This document shows, piece after piece, positions 45,439-53,390 of a stretch of DNA of 64,000 nt. The translations under genes and the position numbers were made by a program. Numbering within the stretch: the stretch's first letter is position 1; the number at the start of each line of letters is the position of its first letter. The notes under the pieces are model-generated. The model did no database searches, was not told the DNA's origin, and saw nothing but the letters and a program-made list of their open reading frames with translations. The DNA is from Amycolatopsis sp. (GTDB taxonomy: Bacteria; Actinomycetota; Actinomycetes; Mycobacteriales; Pseudonocardiaceae), in contig NZ_JAODNM010000124.1 in the NCBI RefSeq assembly GCF_025464955.1, positions 434,001 to 498,000 on the forward strand, given 5' to 3'.

Positions 45439-45867
45439 CTAGACGGCTTCGGCGGGCGTGCCCTTGGTGAACACGCCGCAACCGCCCGCGCCGCAGGCAC
45501 AGCCCGCGCAGCCGGCGGGCAGTTTCGAGGGCTCCGGCACGGTCGCGGCCGCGCGGTTGCCGAGGACTCCGCCCGAGACGACGAGGGCGACAAGCCCGAT
45601 CAGGCCCACCACCGCGGCGACCACGGTGCCGCCGCCGCTCGGCATGAGCAGCGCGGCGACCCCGGCCAGCACACCGATCACGCCACCGGCCAGCGTCGGC
45701 AGGCCGGCGATCTTGTTGCCGAGCCGGAAGGCTTCGTCGCTGCGCATGGTGGCGGCGGTGCGGACACCGGCGCCACGCTCGCGGGGAAGCCGCTCCCGCC
45801 AGCCGAGCAGACCGCCCCAGCCGACGAGCACACCCAGCACTATCGGAACGAGCGCGAGTACGAACAC
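45439..45867 (-). CDS. SdpI-like small membrane protein with Cys-rich C-terminus
   Basis: 142 aa from GTG 45867 (start uncertain; an upstream start at 45945 would overlap the divergent gene). Helices: VFVLALVPIVLGVLVGWGGL, LAGGVIGVLAGVAALLMP and VVAAVVGLIGLVALVVSGGV. RSDEAFRLGNKIAG between the first two resembles SdpI/YhfL proteins. The C-terminus CAGCACGAGGCGVF has four Cys and may bind metal. Convergent with yqgE, three bases apart. Confidence 0.65.
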   Translation of the reverse strand: MFVLALVPIVLGVLVGWGGLLGWRERLPRERGAGVRTAATMRSDEAFRLGNKIAGLPTLAGGVIGVLAGVAALLMPSGGGTVVAAVVGLIGLVALVVSGGVLGNRAAATVPEPSKLPAGCAGCACGAGGCGVFTKGTPAEAV

Positions 45868-45920
45868 CCCTTGAGGATAAGCGTGACGTTCCGGCAACCC
45901 GCCGGATACCCTGATCGACT

Positions 45921-47090
45921 GTGCTACACGCCATGAAGTCGTCAAACCGCAGCCGAATTACGACCGCCCTGATCGGGACCGTTTCGCTCAGCCTGCTCGC
46001 CGCTCCGGCCGCGAGCGCGAGCCCCGGCCTGCACGTGACCCGTTTCCTGGGCGAGCGGATCGTGCCCAATGCCCTGCCGTTCCAAGGCACCACCGTGGGC
46101 GGCCTGTCCAGCATCGACTACGACCCGCGCACCGGTGGATACGTGATGATTTGCGACGACAGGTCCGCGTTGCAGCCTTCGCGGTTCTACACGGCGAAGT
46201 TCACCGTGGACGCCCACGGGCTCGGCCCGGTGACGTTCACCGGCACCCACCCGTTCCTGCGCCCCGACGGCAAGACGTACCCGCCGCTGGCCCAGAACGA
46301 CCCGACGCTGCCGCAGAACGAGCAGACCGTCGACCCCGAAGAGCTGCGCGCGGACCCGTGGACCGGTAACTACTACTGGTCGCAGGAAGGCGAGCGCACC
46401 GCGACGACGTTGATCGATCCGTCGATCCGCGAGGCGACCCGCACCGGCGACTACGTCCGCGACCTGCCGATTCCGGCGAACGAGCGGATGCTGCCGACGT
46501 CGGGTCCGAGGCAGAACCTCGTGCTTGAGGGCATCACCTTCGCCGCGCTCGGCACGTTGGTGGCCAGCGACGTCGAAGCCCCGCTGCTGCAGGACGGCCC
46601 GGTGTCCACGACGAGCGCCGGCTCGCTGTCCCGGATCACCCTTCAGTCCCGGTTCGGGCCGATCCTCGCGCAGTACGGGTACCCGCAGGAGAAGCTGTTC
46701 GCCGGTCCCGTGCCGTCGACGGCGTTCGCGACCACGGGTGTCTCATCGATGCTGGCGGTCGACCAGGTCGACCCGACGCGCTACCTGATGATGGAACGTT
46801 CGTTCGTCACCGGGGTCGGCAACAAGATCCGGATCTACGAAATCGACACCAAGGGCGCGACCAACGTGCTGAAGGTGCCGTCGCTCTCAGCCGCGAAGAA
46901 CGTCAAACCGGTGAGCAAGCGGCTGATCGCCGACCTCGGTGACTATCCGTTGTCCACTGTCGACAACGTGGAGGGGATGACCTGGGGCCCGACGCTGCCC
47001 AGCGGTGAGCGGACGCTGGTTCTCGTCAGCGACAACAACTTCTCCAAAACTCAGGTCACCCAGTTCATCGGACTCGCCGTCCGCCCGTGA
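45921..47090 (+). CDS. Secreted esterase-like/phytase-like beta-propeller protein
   Basis: 389 aa. Signal peptide (TTALIGTVSLSLLAAPAASA, cleaved after ASA). The mature part begins LHVTRFLGERIVPNALPFQG followed by GGLSSIDYDPRTGGYVMICD, the signature of the 'esterase-like activity of phytase' family. Later, LVLEGITFAALGTLVASDVE and VDNVEGMTWGPTLPSGERTL complete it. Enzyme activity is unproven. Ends 7 bases before the leuS leader promoter region. Confidence 0.88.
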   Translation: MLHAMKSSNRSRITTALIGTVSLSLLAAPAASASPGLHVTRFLGERIVPNALPFQGTTVGGLSSIDYDPRTGGYVMICDDRSALQPSRFYTAKFTVDAHGLGPVTFTGTHPFLRPDGKTYPPLAQNDPTLPQNEQTVDPEELRADPWTGNYYWSQEGERTATTLIDPSIREATRTGDYVRDLPIPANERMLPTSGPRQNLVLEGITFAALGTLVASDVEAPLLQDGPVSTTSAGSLSRITLQSRFGPILAQYGYPQEKLFAGPVPSTAFATTGVSSMLAVDQVDPTRYLMMERSFVTGVGNKIRIYEIDTKGATNVLKVPSLSAAKNVKPVSKRLIADLGDYPLSTVDNVEGMTWGPTLPSGERTLVLVSDNNFSKTQVTQFIGLAVRP

Positions 47091-47109
47091 ACCGCGTTGA
47101 CCAGGTCGT

Positions 47110-47115
47110 TATGAT
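47110..47115 (+). promoter_or_regulatory. Probable -10 of the leuS leader transcript
   Basis: TATGAT fits TANNNT and ends 7 bases before GTG 47122, so the predicted transcription start falls on or next to the leader peptide start codon. No clear -35 at 17 bases (GTGAAC). Confidence 0.55.
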
Positions 47116-47121
47116 TACCTC

Positions 47122-47160
47122 GTGAACACTGCTCGGCTGCTCCTTAGCCTGCCGCGCTGA
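47122..47160 (+). CDS. leuS leader peptide
   Basis: 12 codons encoding MNTARLLLSLPR and a stop; four of twelve are Leu (CTG CTC CTT, AGC, CTG). It directly precedes two hairpins and leuS. The arrangement is that of a ribosome-mediated leucine attenuator. The GTG coincides with the predicted transcription start, implying leaderless translation. Confidence 0.75.
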   Translation: MNTARLLLSLPR

Positions 47161-47219
47161 ACCGACCTCGGTCAGCGCGGCGACCCCTCACGCCTTCGGG
47201 CTGGGGGGTCGAGTTGTTT
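47152..47219 (+). terminator. leuS attenuator hairpins
   Basis: Hairpin A (47152-47180): CCGCGCTG and CAGCGCGG plus inner ACCGA/TCGGT, spanning the leader stop codon. Hairpin B (47181-47211): CGACCCC/GGGGTCG with an inner GCC-TTCG-GGC, followed by T-rich TTGTTTC (47213-47219), as a terminator would be. leuS starts 40 bases later. Confidence 0.7.
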
Positions 47220-47251
47220 CTGGAGGAGCACCAACACGGAGGATTTCGGCC

Positions 47252-50140
47252 ATGACTGAGTCGACTGGCATTGAGGCGACCGGCACCGAGGCGACCGGCA
47301 GGCCCGAGGCGGCCCCTCAGCACCGCTATACCGCGACGCTGGCCGGCCAGATCGAGAAGCGCTGGCAGGACTACTGGGCCGACAACGGCACCTACCACGC
47401 GCCGAACCCGGTCGGTCCGCTCGCCGAAGAGGGTGTGCAGGTCCCGTCGGACAAGCTGTTCGTCCAGGACATGTTCCCGTACCCGTCGGGCGCCGGCCTG
47501 CACGTGGGGCACCCGCTGGGCTTCATCGGCACCGACGTCTACGCGCGCTACCACCGCATGATCGGGCGCAACGTGCTGCACACGATGGGCTTCGACTCGT
47601 TCGGGCTGCCCGCCGAGCAGTACGCCGTGCAGACGGGCACGCACCCGCGCACCACCACCGAGGCGAACGTCCGCACCTACCTGCGCCAGATCCGCGCGCT
47701 GGGTCTGGGCCACGACGAGCGCCGCCGGATCGAGACCACCGATCCCGAGTACTACAAGTGGACGCAGTGGATCTTCCTGCAGATCTTCAATTCCTACTAC
47801 GACGAGACGGCGGGCAAGGCACGCCCGATCGTCGAGCTGGAGAAGGAGTACACCGGCGGCACCCGGCCCACTCCGGACGGCCGCGCGTGGTCGGAGCTGT
47901 CCGCCGTCGAGCGGCGCAAGGTCATCGACTCGCACCGGCTGGTCTACATCTCCGACGCGCCGGTGAACTGGGCTCCCGGCCTGGGCACCGTCGTGGCGAA
48001 CGAGGAGGTCACCGCCGACGGCCGCAGTGACCGCGGCAACTTCCCGGTGTTCCGCAAGAACCTGAGCCAGTGGATGATGCGGATCACCGCGTACTCGGAC
48101 AGGCTGGTCGACGACCTGGACCTGCTGGACTGGCCCGAAAAGGTCAAGTCCATGCAGCGCAACTGGATCGGCCGCTCCCATGGCGCGCGGGTCGGGTTCG
48201 CCGCGGGCGAGCACCGGATCGAGGTCTTCACGACCCGGCCGGACACCCTGTTCGGCGCGACCTACCTGGTCGTGGCCCCGGAGCACCCGCTGGTCGAGCA
48301 GCTGACCGCCGCCGACTGGCCCGACGAGGTCGTCGAAAGCTGGACAGGCGGCGCGGCGTCGCCCAAAGAGGCCGTCACGGCATACCGGGCCGAGGCCGCT
48401 CGCAAGTCCGACATGGACCGGCAGGAGAGCAAGGAGAAGACCGGCGTCTTCACCGGCTCGTTCGCGGTGAACCCGGTCAACGGCAAGTCCGTCCCGGTGT
48501 TCGTCGCCGACTATGTCCTGATGGGCTACGGCACCGGCGCGATCATGGCCGTGCCCGCCCAGGACCAGCGCGACTACGACTTCGCCAAGAAGTTCGACCT
48601 GGAGATCGTGCGCACGGTCGACCCGGGCGAGGGTTTCGAGGGCGAGGCATTCACCGGCGAAGGCGCCGCGATCAACTCGGCCAACGAGTCGGTGAGCCTG
48701 GATGGGCTGGCCGTCGGCGAGGCCAAGAAGCTGATCACCGGCTGGCTGACCGAGCACGGGCACGGCGAACAGACGGTCCAGTACAAGCTGCGCGACTGGC
48801 TGTTCGCGCGGCAGCGGTACTGGGGCGAGCCGTTCCCGATCGTTTACGACGAGTCCGGCCTGCCGATCGCGCTGCCCGAGGACCAACTTCCCGTCGTGCT
48901 GCCCGACGTCGACGACTACACCCCGCGCACCTTCGACCCGGAAGACGCCGACTCGGTGCCTTCGCCGCCGCTGTCGCGCGCGACCGAGTGGGTCGACGTC
49001 GAACTGGACCTGGGTGACGGGCCGAAGAAGTACCGCCGCGACACGAACGTCATGCCGCAGTGGGCCGGTTCGTGCTGGTATCAGCTCCGGTACGTGGACC
49101 CGACGAACGCCGAGGCCTTCGTCGACCCCGAGAACGAGCAGTACTGGGTCGGCCCGCGGCCGGCCGAGCACGGCGTCGACGACCCCGGCGGTACGGATCT
49201 GTACGTCGGCGGGGTCGAGCACGCGGTGCTGCACCTGCTGTACGCGCGGTTCTGGCACAAGGTGCTGTTCGACCTGGGCCACGTGTCATCCAAGGAGCCG
49301 TACCGGCGGCTGTACAACCAGGGCTATATCCAGGCTTTCGCCTATCGGGACGCGCGCGGCATTCCCGTGCCGGCCGACGAGGTCGTCGAGAAGGACAAGA
49401 AGTTCTTCCACGGCGACGAAGAGGTCACCCAGGAATACGGCAAAATGGGCAAGAGCCTGAAGAACGTCGTCACCCCGGACGAAATGTTCGCCGCCTACGG
49501 CGCGGACACCTTCAGGTTCTACGAGATGTCGATGGGCCCGCTGGACGTCTCGCGGCCGTGGGCGACCAAGGACGTCGTCGGCGCGCAGCGGTTCCTGCAA
49601 CGAGCGTGGCGCCTGCTGGTCGACGAGGAGACCGGTGAGCTGCGAGTCTCCGCGGCCGAGGCCACCGAAGCGGACCTGAAGCAGCTGCACAAGGCGATTT
49701 CCGGGGTCCGCGAGGACTACGCGGAGCTGCGGTTCAACACGGCCGGCGCGAAGCTGATCGAGCTGAACAACTACCTGACCAAGACCTACGGTTCGGGCGC
49801 GGAAACCCCGCGTGAGCTGGCCGAGCCGCTGATCCTGATGCTGGCCCCGCTGGCGCCGCACCTGGCCGAGGAGCTGTGGCGGCGGCTGGGCCACGTCGAC
49901 TCGCTGGTCTACGGGCCGTTCCCGGTCGTCGACGAGAAGTACCTGGTCGAAGACACCGTGGAGTACCCGATCCAGGTCAACGGGAAGGTCCGCTCGCGGG
50001 TCACCGTGCCCACCGGCGCGGCGAACGACGTCGTCCAAGCGGCGGCGCTGGCCGACGAGAAGGTGGCCGCGCTGGTCGCCGGCGGCACCCCCCGCAAGGT
50101 GATCGTCGTCCCCGGCCGCCTGGTGAACATCGTCCTGTAG
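47252..50140 (+). CDS. leuS: Leucyl-tRNA synthetase
   Basis: Class Ia synthetase charging tRNA-Leu, 962 aa. HIGH-type motif HVGH (84-87) in FPYPSGAGLHVGHPLG; KMSKS-type motif KMGKS starts at Lys731. The CP1 editing domain is present (TTRPDTLFGATYLVVAPEHP, GTGAIMAVPAQDQRDYDFA). GGAGG precedes ATG 47252. Expression is probably set by the leucine attenuator upstream. Confidence 0.98.
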   Translation: MTESTGIEATGTEATGRPEAAPQHRYTATLAGQIEKRWQDYWADNGTYHAPNPVGPLAEEGVQVPSDKLFVQDMFPYPSGAGLHVGHPLGFIGTDVYARYHRMIGRNVLHTMGFDSFGLPAEQYAVQTGTHPRTTTEANVRTYLRQIRALGLGHDERRRIETTDPEYYKWTQWIFLQIFNSYYDETAGKARPIVELEKEYTGGTRPTPDGRAWSELSAVERRKVIDSHRLVYISDAPVNWAPGLGTVVANEEVTADGRSDRGNFPVFRKNLSQWMMRITAYSDRLVDDLDLLDWPEKVKSMQRNWIGRSHGARVGFAAGEHRIEVFTTRPDTLFGATYLVVAPEHPLVEQLTAADWPDEVVESWTGGAASPKEAVTAYRAEAARKSDMDRQESKEKTGVFTGSFAVNPVNGKSVPVFVADYVLMGYGTGAIMAVPAQDQRDYDFAKKFDLEIVRTVDPGEGFEGEAFTGEGAAINSANESVSLDGLAVGEAKKLITGWLTEHGHGEQTVQYKLRDWLFARQRYWGEPFPIVYDESGLPIALPEDQLPVVLPDVDDYTPRTFDPEDADSVPSPPLSRATEWVDVELDLGDGPKKYRRDTNVMPQWAGSCWYQLRYVDPTNAEAFVDPENEQYWVGPRPAEHGVDDPGGTDLYVGGVEHAVLHLLYARFWHKVLFDLGHVSSKEPYRRLYNQGYIQAFAYRDARGIPVPADEVVEKDKKFFHGDEEVTQEYGKMGKSLKNVVTPDEMFAAYGADTFRFYEMSMGPLDVSRPWATKDVVGAQRFLQRAWRLLVDEETGELRVSAAEATEADLKQLHKAISGVREDYAELRFNTAGAKLIELNNYLTKTYGSGAETPRELAEPLILMLAPLAPHLAEELWRRLGHVDSLVYGPFPVVDEKYLVEDTVEYPIQVNGKVRSRVTVPTGAANDVVQAAALADEKVAALVAGGTPRKVIVVPGRLVNIVL

Positions 50141-50171
50141 CGGGTCGGCTTCAGGGAACTTGGTGACAGGC

Positions 50172-50903
50172 TCAGATCAGGCCGATTTCCCGGGCGAGGT
50201 CGGCCAGCATGGCGTCGAAGAGGACGTCCGGCTTGGACATCGGGATCGGGAAGTTGCCGAAGACCTCGAGGGTCACGTGGCCGTAGATCCGCGCCCAGAT
50301 CTGGATCATCAGGAAGATCATGCCGAGGTCGAGCTTCTCCTCGGGGAACACCAGCCCGGATTCGCTGAACACGGCCATCAGGTCGGCCTGGAAGCCGGCT
50401 AGGTCGTCGCGTAGTTCGGCGGGCACGACGTCGCTCGACGGCGTCGCGAGGTCGTGGGTCGCCAGCACGTGCCCGGCGGCGGTCAGGAAGATCCGGCCGA
50501 ACGGTTCGTCGACCCTGCTCAGCGCGCTGCTGGGGGTTGACCCGACACCGCCGGTCGGCGACGCGAAGACCAGCGTGAACTCGTTCGTGTGCGTCAGCGC
50601 CCAGCGGCGGAACCCCTTGCAGACCGCGAACAGCTGGAGTGCGCCGTCGTGGTCCAGACCGGCGATGTCCTCGGCGAGTTCGGCGGCGAGGTCCGCGCAG
50701 ACGTCGAGCCGGAGGTGTTCGACCAGGTCGTCGCGTGAGCCGTAGTAGCGGTAGAGCGCGGGAGCGGTGATGCCCAGCTCCCTGGCGATGGCCCGCAACG
50801 TCACCGCTTCGGGGCCCTGCTCGACGAGGAGCTTGCGGGCGGTCCGGCGGATGTCCTTGTCGGTCGCAGCTCGCACGCGACCCCGGCGGGTGGGGTGGCT
50901 CAT
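50172..50903 (-). CDS. TetR/AcrR family transcriptional regulator (WHG-type C-terminus)
   Basis: 243 aa. N-terminal HTH: RRTARKLLVEQGPEAVTLRA then LGITAPALYRYYGSRDDLVE. The C-terminal domain ends with IYGHVTLEVFGNFP, matching the WHG ligand-binding subgroup. Convergent with leuS (31-base gap), so its target is more likely itself or a distant gene. Ligand unknown. Start ATG 50903. Confidence 0.9.
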   Translation of the reverse strand: MSHPTRRGRVRAATDKDIRRTARKLLVEQGPEAVTLRAIARELGITAPALYRYYGSRDDLVEHLRLDVCADLAAELAEDIAGLDHDGALQLFAVCKGFRRWALTHTNEFTLVFASPTGGVGSTPSSALSRVDEPFGRIFLTAAGHVLATHDLATPSSDVVPAELRDDLAGFQADLMAVFSESGLVFPEEKLDLGMIFLMIQIWARIYGHVTLEVFGNFPIPMSKPDVLFDAMLADLAREIGLI

Positions 50904-50981
50904 CTGGGCAGTCTAGGAGTGCCGCCGGGCCTTTCCCCTGGACGCGCCGCCCGCGATGCAGTGAAAAGACCGCCGGAAACG

Positions 50982-51030
50982 CCTCGAGGCCACCTTAGGT
51001 GCGTCAGGTGCACCCAAGGTGGCCTTGAGG
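50982..51030. repeat. Intergenic palindromic repeat element, copy 2
   Basis: 20-bp arms (50982-51001 and 51011-51030) that pair at 18 of 20 positions, loop of nine. Core AGGCCACCTT as in copy 1 at 39700. Confidence 0.8.
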
Positions 51031-51227
51031 AACTCGCCGGACCTGCCTGGCCGGCGCAGGCTGGACAGGACCGGAGAGGGCGCCGCCGACACCGATCACT
51101 CGGGGGGCTACGTGATCGGCGCCGGCGACACGATGCCCTGCTCCGGCTCGCACCGGTTGGGGGCAACGCCACCGCGCGAACGCGGCAACGTCGAACAAGA
51201 GCGGCCCTGTCCTTCGAAATGACGGCT

Positions 51228-51245
51228 GGGGGATGCATATCCCCC
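51228..51245. promoter_or_regulatory. Palindrome upstream of ribokinase
   Basis: GGGGGAT-GCAT-ATCCCCC, a perfect 18-bp palindrome 132 bases ahead of rbsK; could be an operator. The 50904-51376 gap otherwise holds only the repeat element and no convincing gene. Confidence 0.4.
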
Positions 51246-51376
51246 GATCGAGTGACGGCGGGCGCGCACTCGACTGATTGTCGCACCCCGGCCCCGATAA
51301 GTTACAAAAAGCTTCACATTTGCCCAGAAGGTGCCGGGCGGCCGGTCCCGTACCAGGTCATGGCACAGTTCTCCCC

Positions 51377-52252
51377 ATGACTGCTGACGTTCTCGTGGTC
51401 GGTTCGGCCAACGCCGACCTGGTCGTTCCCGTCGATCGGCGCCCTGGTGGCGGGGAGACCGTGCTCGGCGGCGACACCGTCATCTCGGCCGGCGGCAAGG
51501 GCGCCAACACCGCGGCGGCCGCCGGGCGGCTCGGCGCGAAGGTGGCCCTGCTGGCCGCGATGGGCGACGACGCCTACGCCGCAATGCTGCTCGGCTCCCA
51601 GCGTGAGGCCGGGGTCGACGTCGGTCTCGTCCGCACCTCCGACCGGCCCACCGGCATCGCCTACATCACCGTGACCCCGGACGGCGAGAACTCGATCCTC
51701 GTCTCCACCGGCGCAAATGCGACGCTGCGGCCGGCCGACGTCGACGCCGCGTTGCCCGGGGTGAAAGTCCTGGTCGCGTCCATGGAAATCCCGCTGGACA
51801 CCGTCGAATACGCCGTCCAGACCGCCGCGGCCGCGGGTGTCCGGGTGCTGCTGAACCTTTCCCCGGTCGCCGAGGTCCAGTCGTCGACCCTCGCCGCGCT
51901 GGACGTCTTGCTGGTCAACGAGCACGAAGCCGCCTGGCTGCTCGGCTCCGCGTCCGTCGACGACCCAGCCAAACTGCTCGACCTCGGACCCCGTTCAGCG
52001 GTGGTCACCTTGGGCGCGCGAGGTGCGCTGGTCGTCACCGCGGACGGCGTCACCGAGGTCGCCTCGCCGAAGGTCCACGCCGTCGATACCACCGGCGCCG
52101 GTGACGCCTTCACCGGAGCACTCGCGGCATCTCTCGCCGAAGGCGCAGACCTCGCCGACGCAACACGGAAGGCGGTGAAGGTCGCCGCCTTCTCCGTCAC
52201 CCGCCACGGCGCGCAGTCGTCGTATGACTGGCCTGAGGACTTGCGCGGCTAG
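51377..52252 (+). CDS. rbsK: Ribokinase (PfkB family)
   Basis: Phosphorylates D-ribose to ribose 5-phosphate. 291 aa. VVGSANADLVVPVDRRPGGG and VISAGGKGANTAAAAGRLGA are the ribokinase N-terminal signature; VDTTGAGDAFTGALAASLAE carries the catalytic Asp. NEHEAAWLLG is also typical. No ribose transporter is nearby, so another pentose substrate is possible. ATG 51377. Confidence 0.9.
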   Translation: MTADVLVVGSANADLVVPVDRRPGGGETVLGGDTVISAGGKGANTAAAAGRLGAKVALLAAMGDDAYAAMLLGSQREAGVDVGLVRTSDRPTGIAYITVTPDGENSILVSTGANATLRPADVDAALPGVKVLVASMEIPLDTVEYAVQTAAAAGVRVLLNLSPVAEVQSSTLAALDVLLVNEHEAAWLLGSASVDDPAKLLDLGPRSAVVTLGARGALVVTADGVTEVASPKVHAVDTTGAGDAFTGALAASLAEGADLADATRKAVKVAAFSVTRHGAQSSYDWPEDLRG

Positions 52253-52400
52253 GCTCGTTCCGGCCAGGTGAAGGACTCGCCGATCCAGTCGCCGACTTCG
52301 GTGAGTTCGGCGCCGACATCGGCAGTCTGGTACGGCCCGACCACGATAAACCGGCCTACCGAATCGGTGATCCGCACCTCCGCGCCGCGGTCGCCGAAAA
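52249..52400 (-). pseudogene. Truncated C-terminal gene fragment, unknown
   Basis: A minus-strand frame ending at 52249 encodes GAEVRITDSVGRFIVVGPYQ, TADVGAELTEVGDWIGESFT, WPERA with strong GC at third positions, so it looks coding. No start exists before it runs into the antisense of the XRE remnant at ~52375. Apparently the 3' end of a broken gene. Family not recognised. Confidence 0.45.
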
Positions 52401-52993
52401 GATGGGCATGTCGCCGAGCAAGATCGGCCGCATCGAGACCGGACACTCGGGGTTGCAACCCGACGATGTGTCGGCCTTGCTGGGGTTTTACGAGGTATCG
52501 GCGGACAAACGGGCCGAGCTGATGGACCTGGTCCGCAAGGGCGACGAGCGCGGTTGGTGGGAGCGCCAGCCGGGGCTGCCGACGGTGTGGCGCAGTTTGA
52601 TCGACTTTGAAAACAAGGCCACCCGCATCCAGAACTTCGAACCACTGGTCGTTCCCGGTCTGTTGCAAACCGGCAAGTACTGCCGCGAGCTCATCGCCGG
52701 GGTCAATCCCACGTTGTCGGAGACTGAGCTGGACAATCTCGTCGCCTCACGGATGGCAGGTCGTACCGCTGTCAGCCGGTGCCTACGTCGGTCTGCAAGG
52801 CCCGTTCATGATGCTTGAGTTCGCCGACGACCCTGCTCTGGTCTTCATGGAAAACCATGCCACCGCGTTGTTTGTCGAAGAGCCCAACGACCTGTCGGCC
52901 TACCGGCTGACTTTGCGCACTACCCTGAATGTTGCCCTTGCACCCGATGCAACGGTTGAGCTGATCACCGCCATTCTCGCGGAAGGCGGCTGA
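52375..52993 (+). pseudogene. XRE-family regulator with DUF5753, truncated and internally deleted
   Basis: Homology begins mid-HTH (HLRAAVAEKMGMSPSKIGRI), so the N-terminus is missing. The DUF5753 part runs from FENKATRIQNFEPLVVPGLL to LDNLVASRMAG. It then should continue for dozens of residues, but the sequence jumps, in another frame, to WQVVPLSAGAYVGLQGPFMM and on to VELITAILAEGG and a stop at 52991. Thus there is an internal deletion with a frameshift near 52757. The DUF397 partner follows. Confidence 0.85.
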
Positions 52994-53010
52994 TCGAAGG
53001 AGGAGCGATC

Positions 53011-53189
53011 GTGGATCTGACCACCGCCCGCTGGCGTAAGAGCAGCCGCAGCACCAGCAACGCGAACTGTGTCGAGGTGCGTTGGTAAGTCCTGCGGTCG
53101 CGGTGCGGGACTCCAAGGCCCCGGCCCCCTGCGCCCTCGTCCTCCCTGCCCCCGGCTGGCAAGCCTTCCTCGCCGACCTGCGCGCGTAA
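53011..53189 (+). pseudogene. DUF397 gene with frameshift
   Basis: GTG 53011 has AAGGAGGAG upstream. It reads DLTTARWRKSSRSTSNANCV then EVRW and stop (53086). The expected rest, AVAVRDSKAPAP and APGWQAFLADLRA, continues in another frame to a stop at 53187. A single-base change near 53085 explains it. DUF397 genes normally pair with XRE-DUF5753 regulators, as at this site. Confidence 0.85.
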
Positions 53190-53274
53190 ACGGACTCACG
53201 AGCCCTGGACCGGACCCCTCGGTGCCGTTGTGCTGGATTTACACAAAAGGCCGCCTGCTCCACTAAGCACACTC

Positions 53275-53303
53275 TTGACTTAAGTCTTAAGTCAGTCGAA
53301 TAT
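53275..53303 (+). promoter_or_regulatory. Promoter with overlapping palindromic operator, arabinofuranosidase gene
   Basis: -35 TTGACT (53275-53280), 17-base spacer, -10-like GAATAT (53298-53303). The inverted repeat TGACTTAA-GTC-TTAAGTCA (53276-53294) covers the -35 and spacer, a place where a repressor would block polymerase. Confidence 0.6.
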
Positions 53304-53390
53304 GGGAGGGCGCTCGCTAAACCCCTCTTGGCTCCCTGTCCCCGCGAAGCGCTGTCTCGACAACTCCCGACAATGACGACGGAGGTTTTC

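Noticed and set aside
47144..49282. 712-codon minus-strand open frame
   Set aside because: Antisense to leuS and its leader; no RBS and no recognisable domain.
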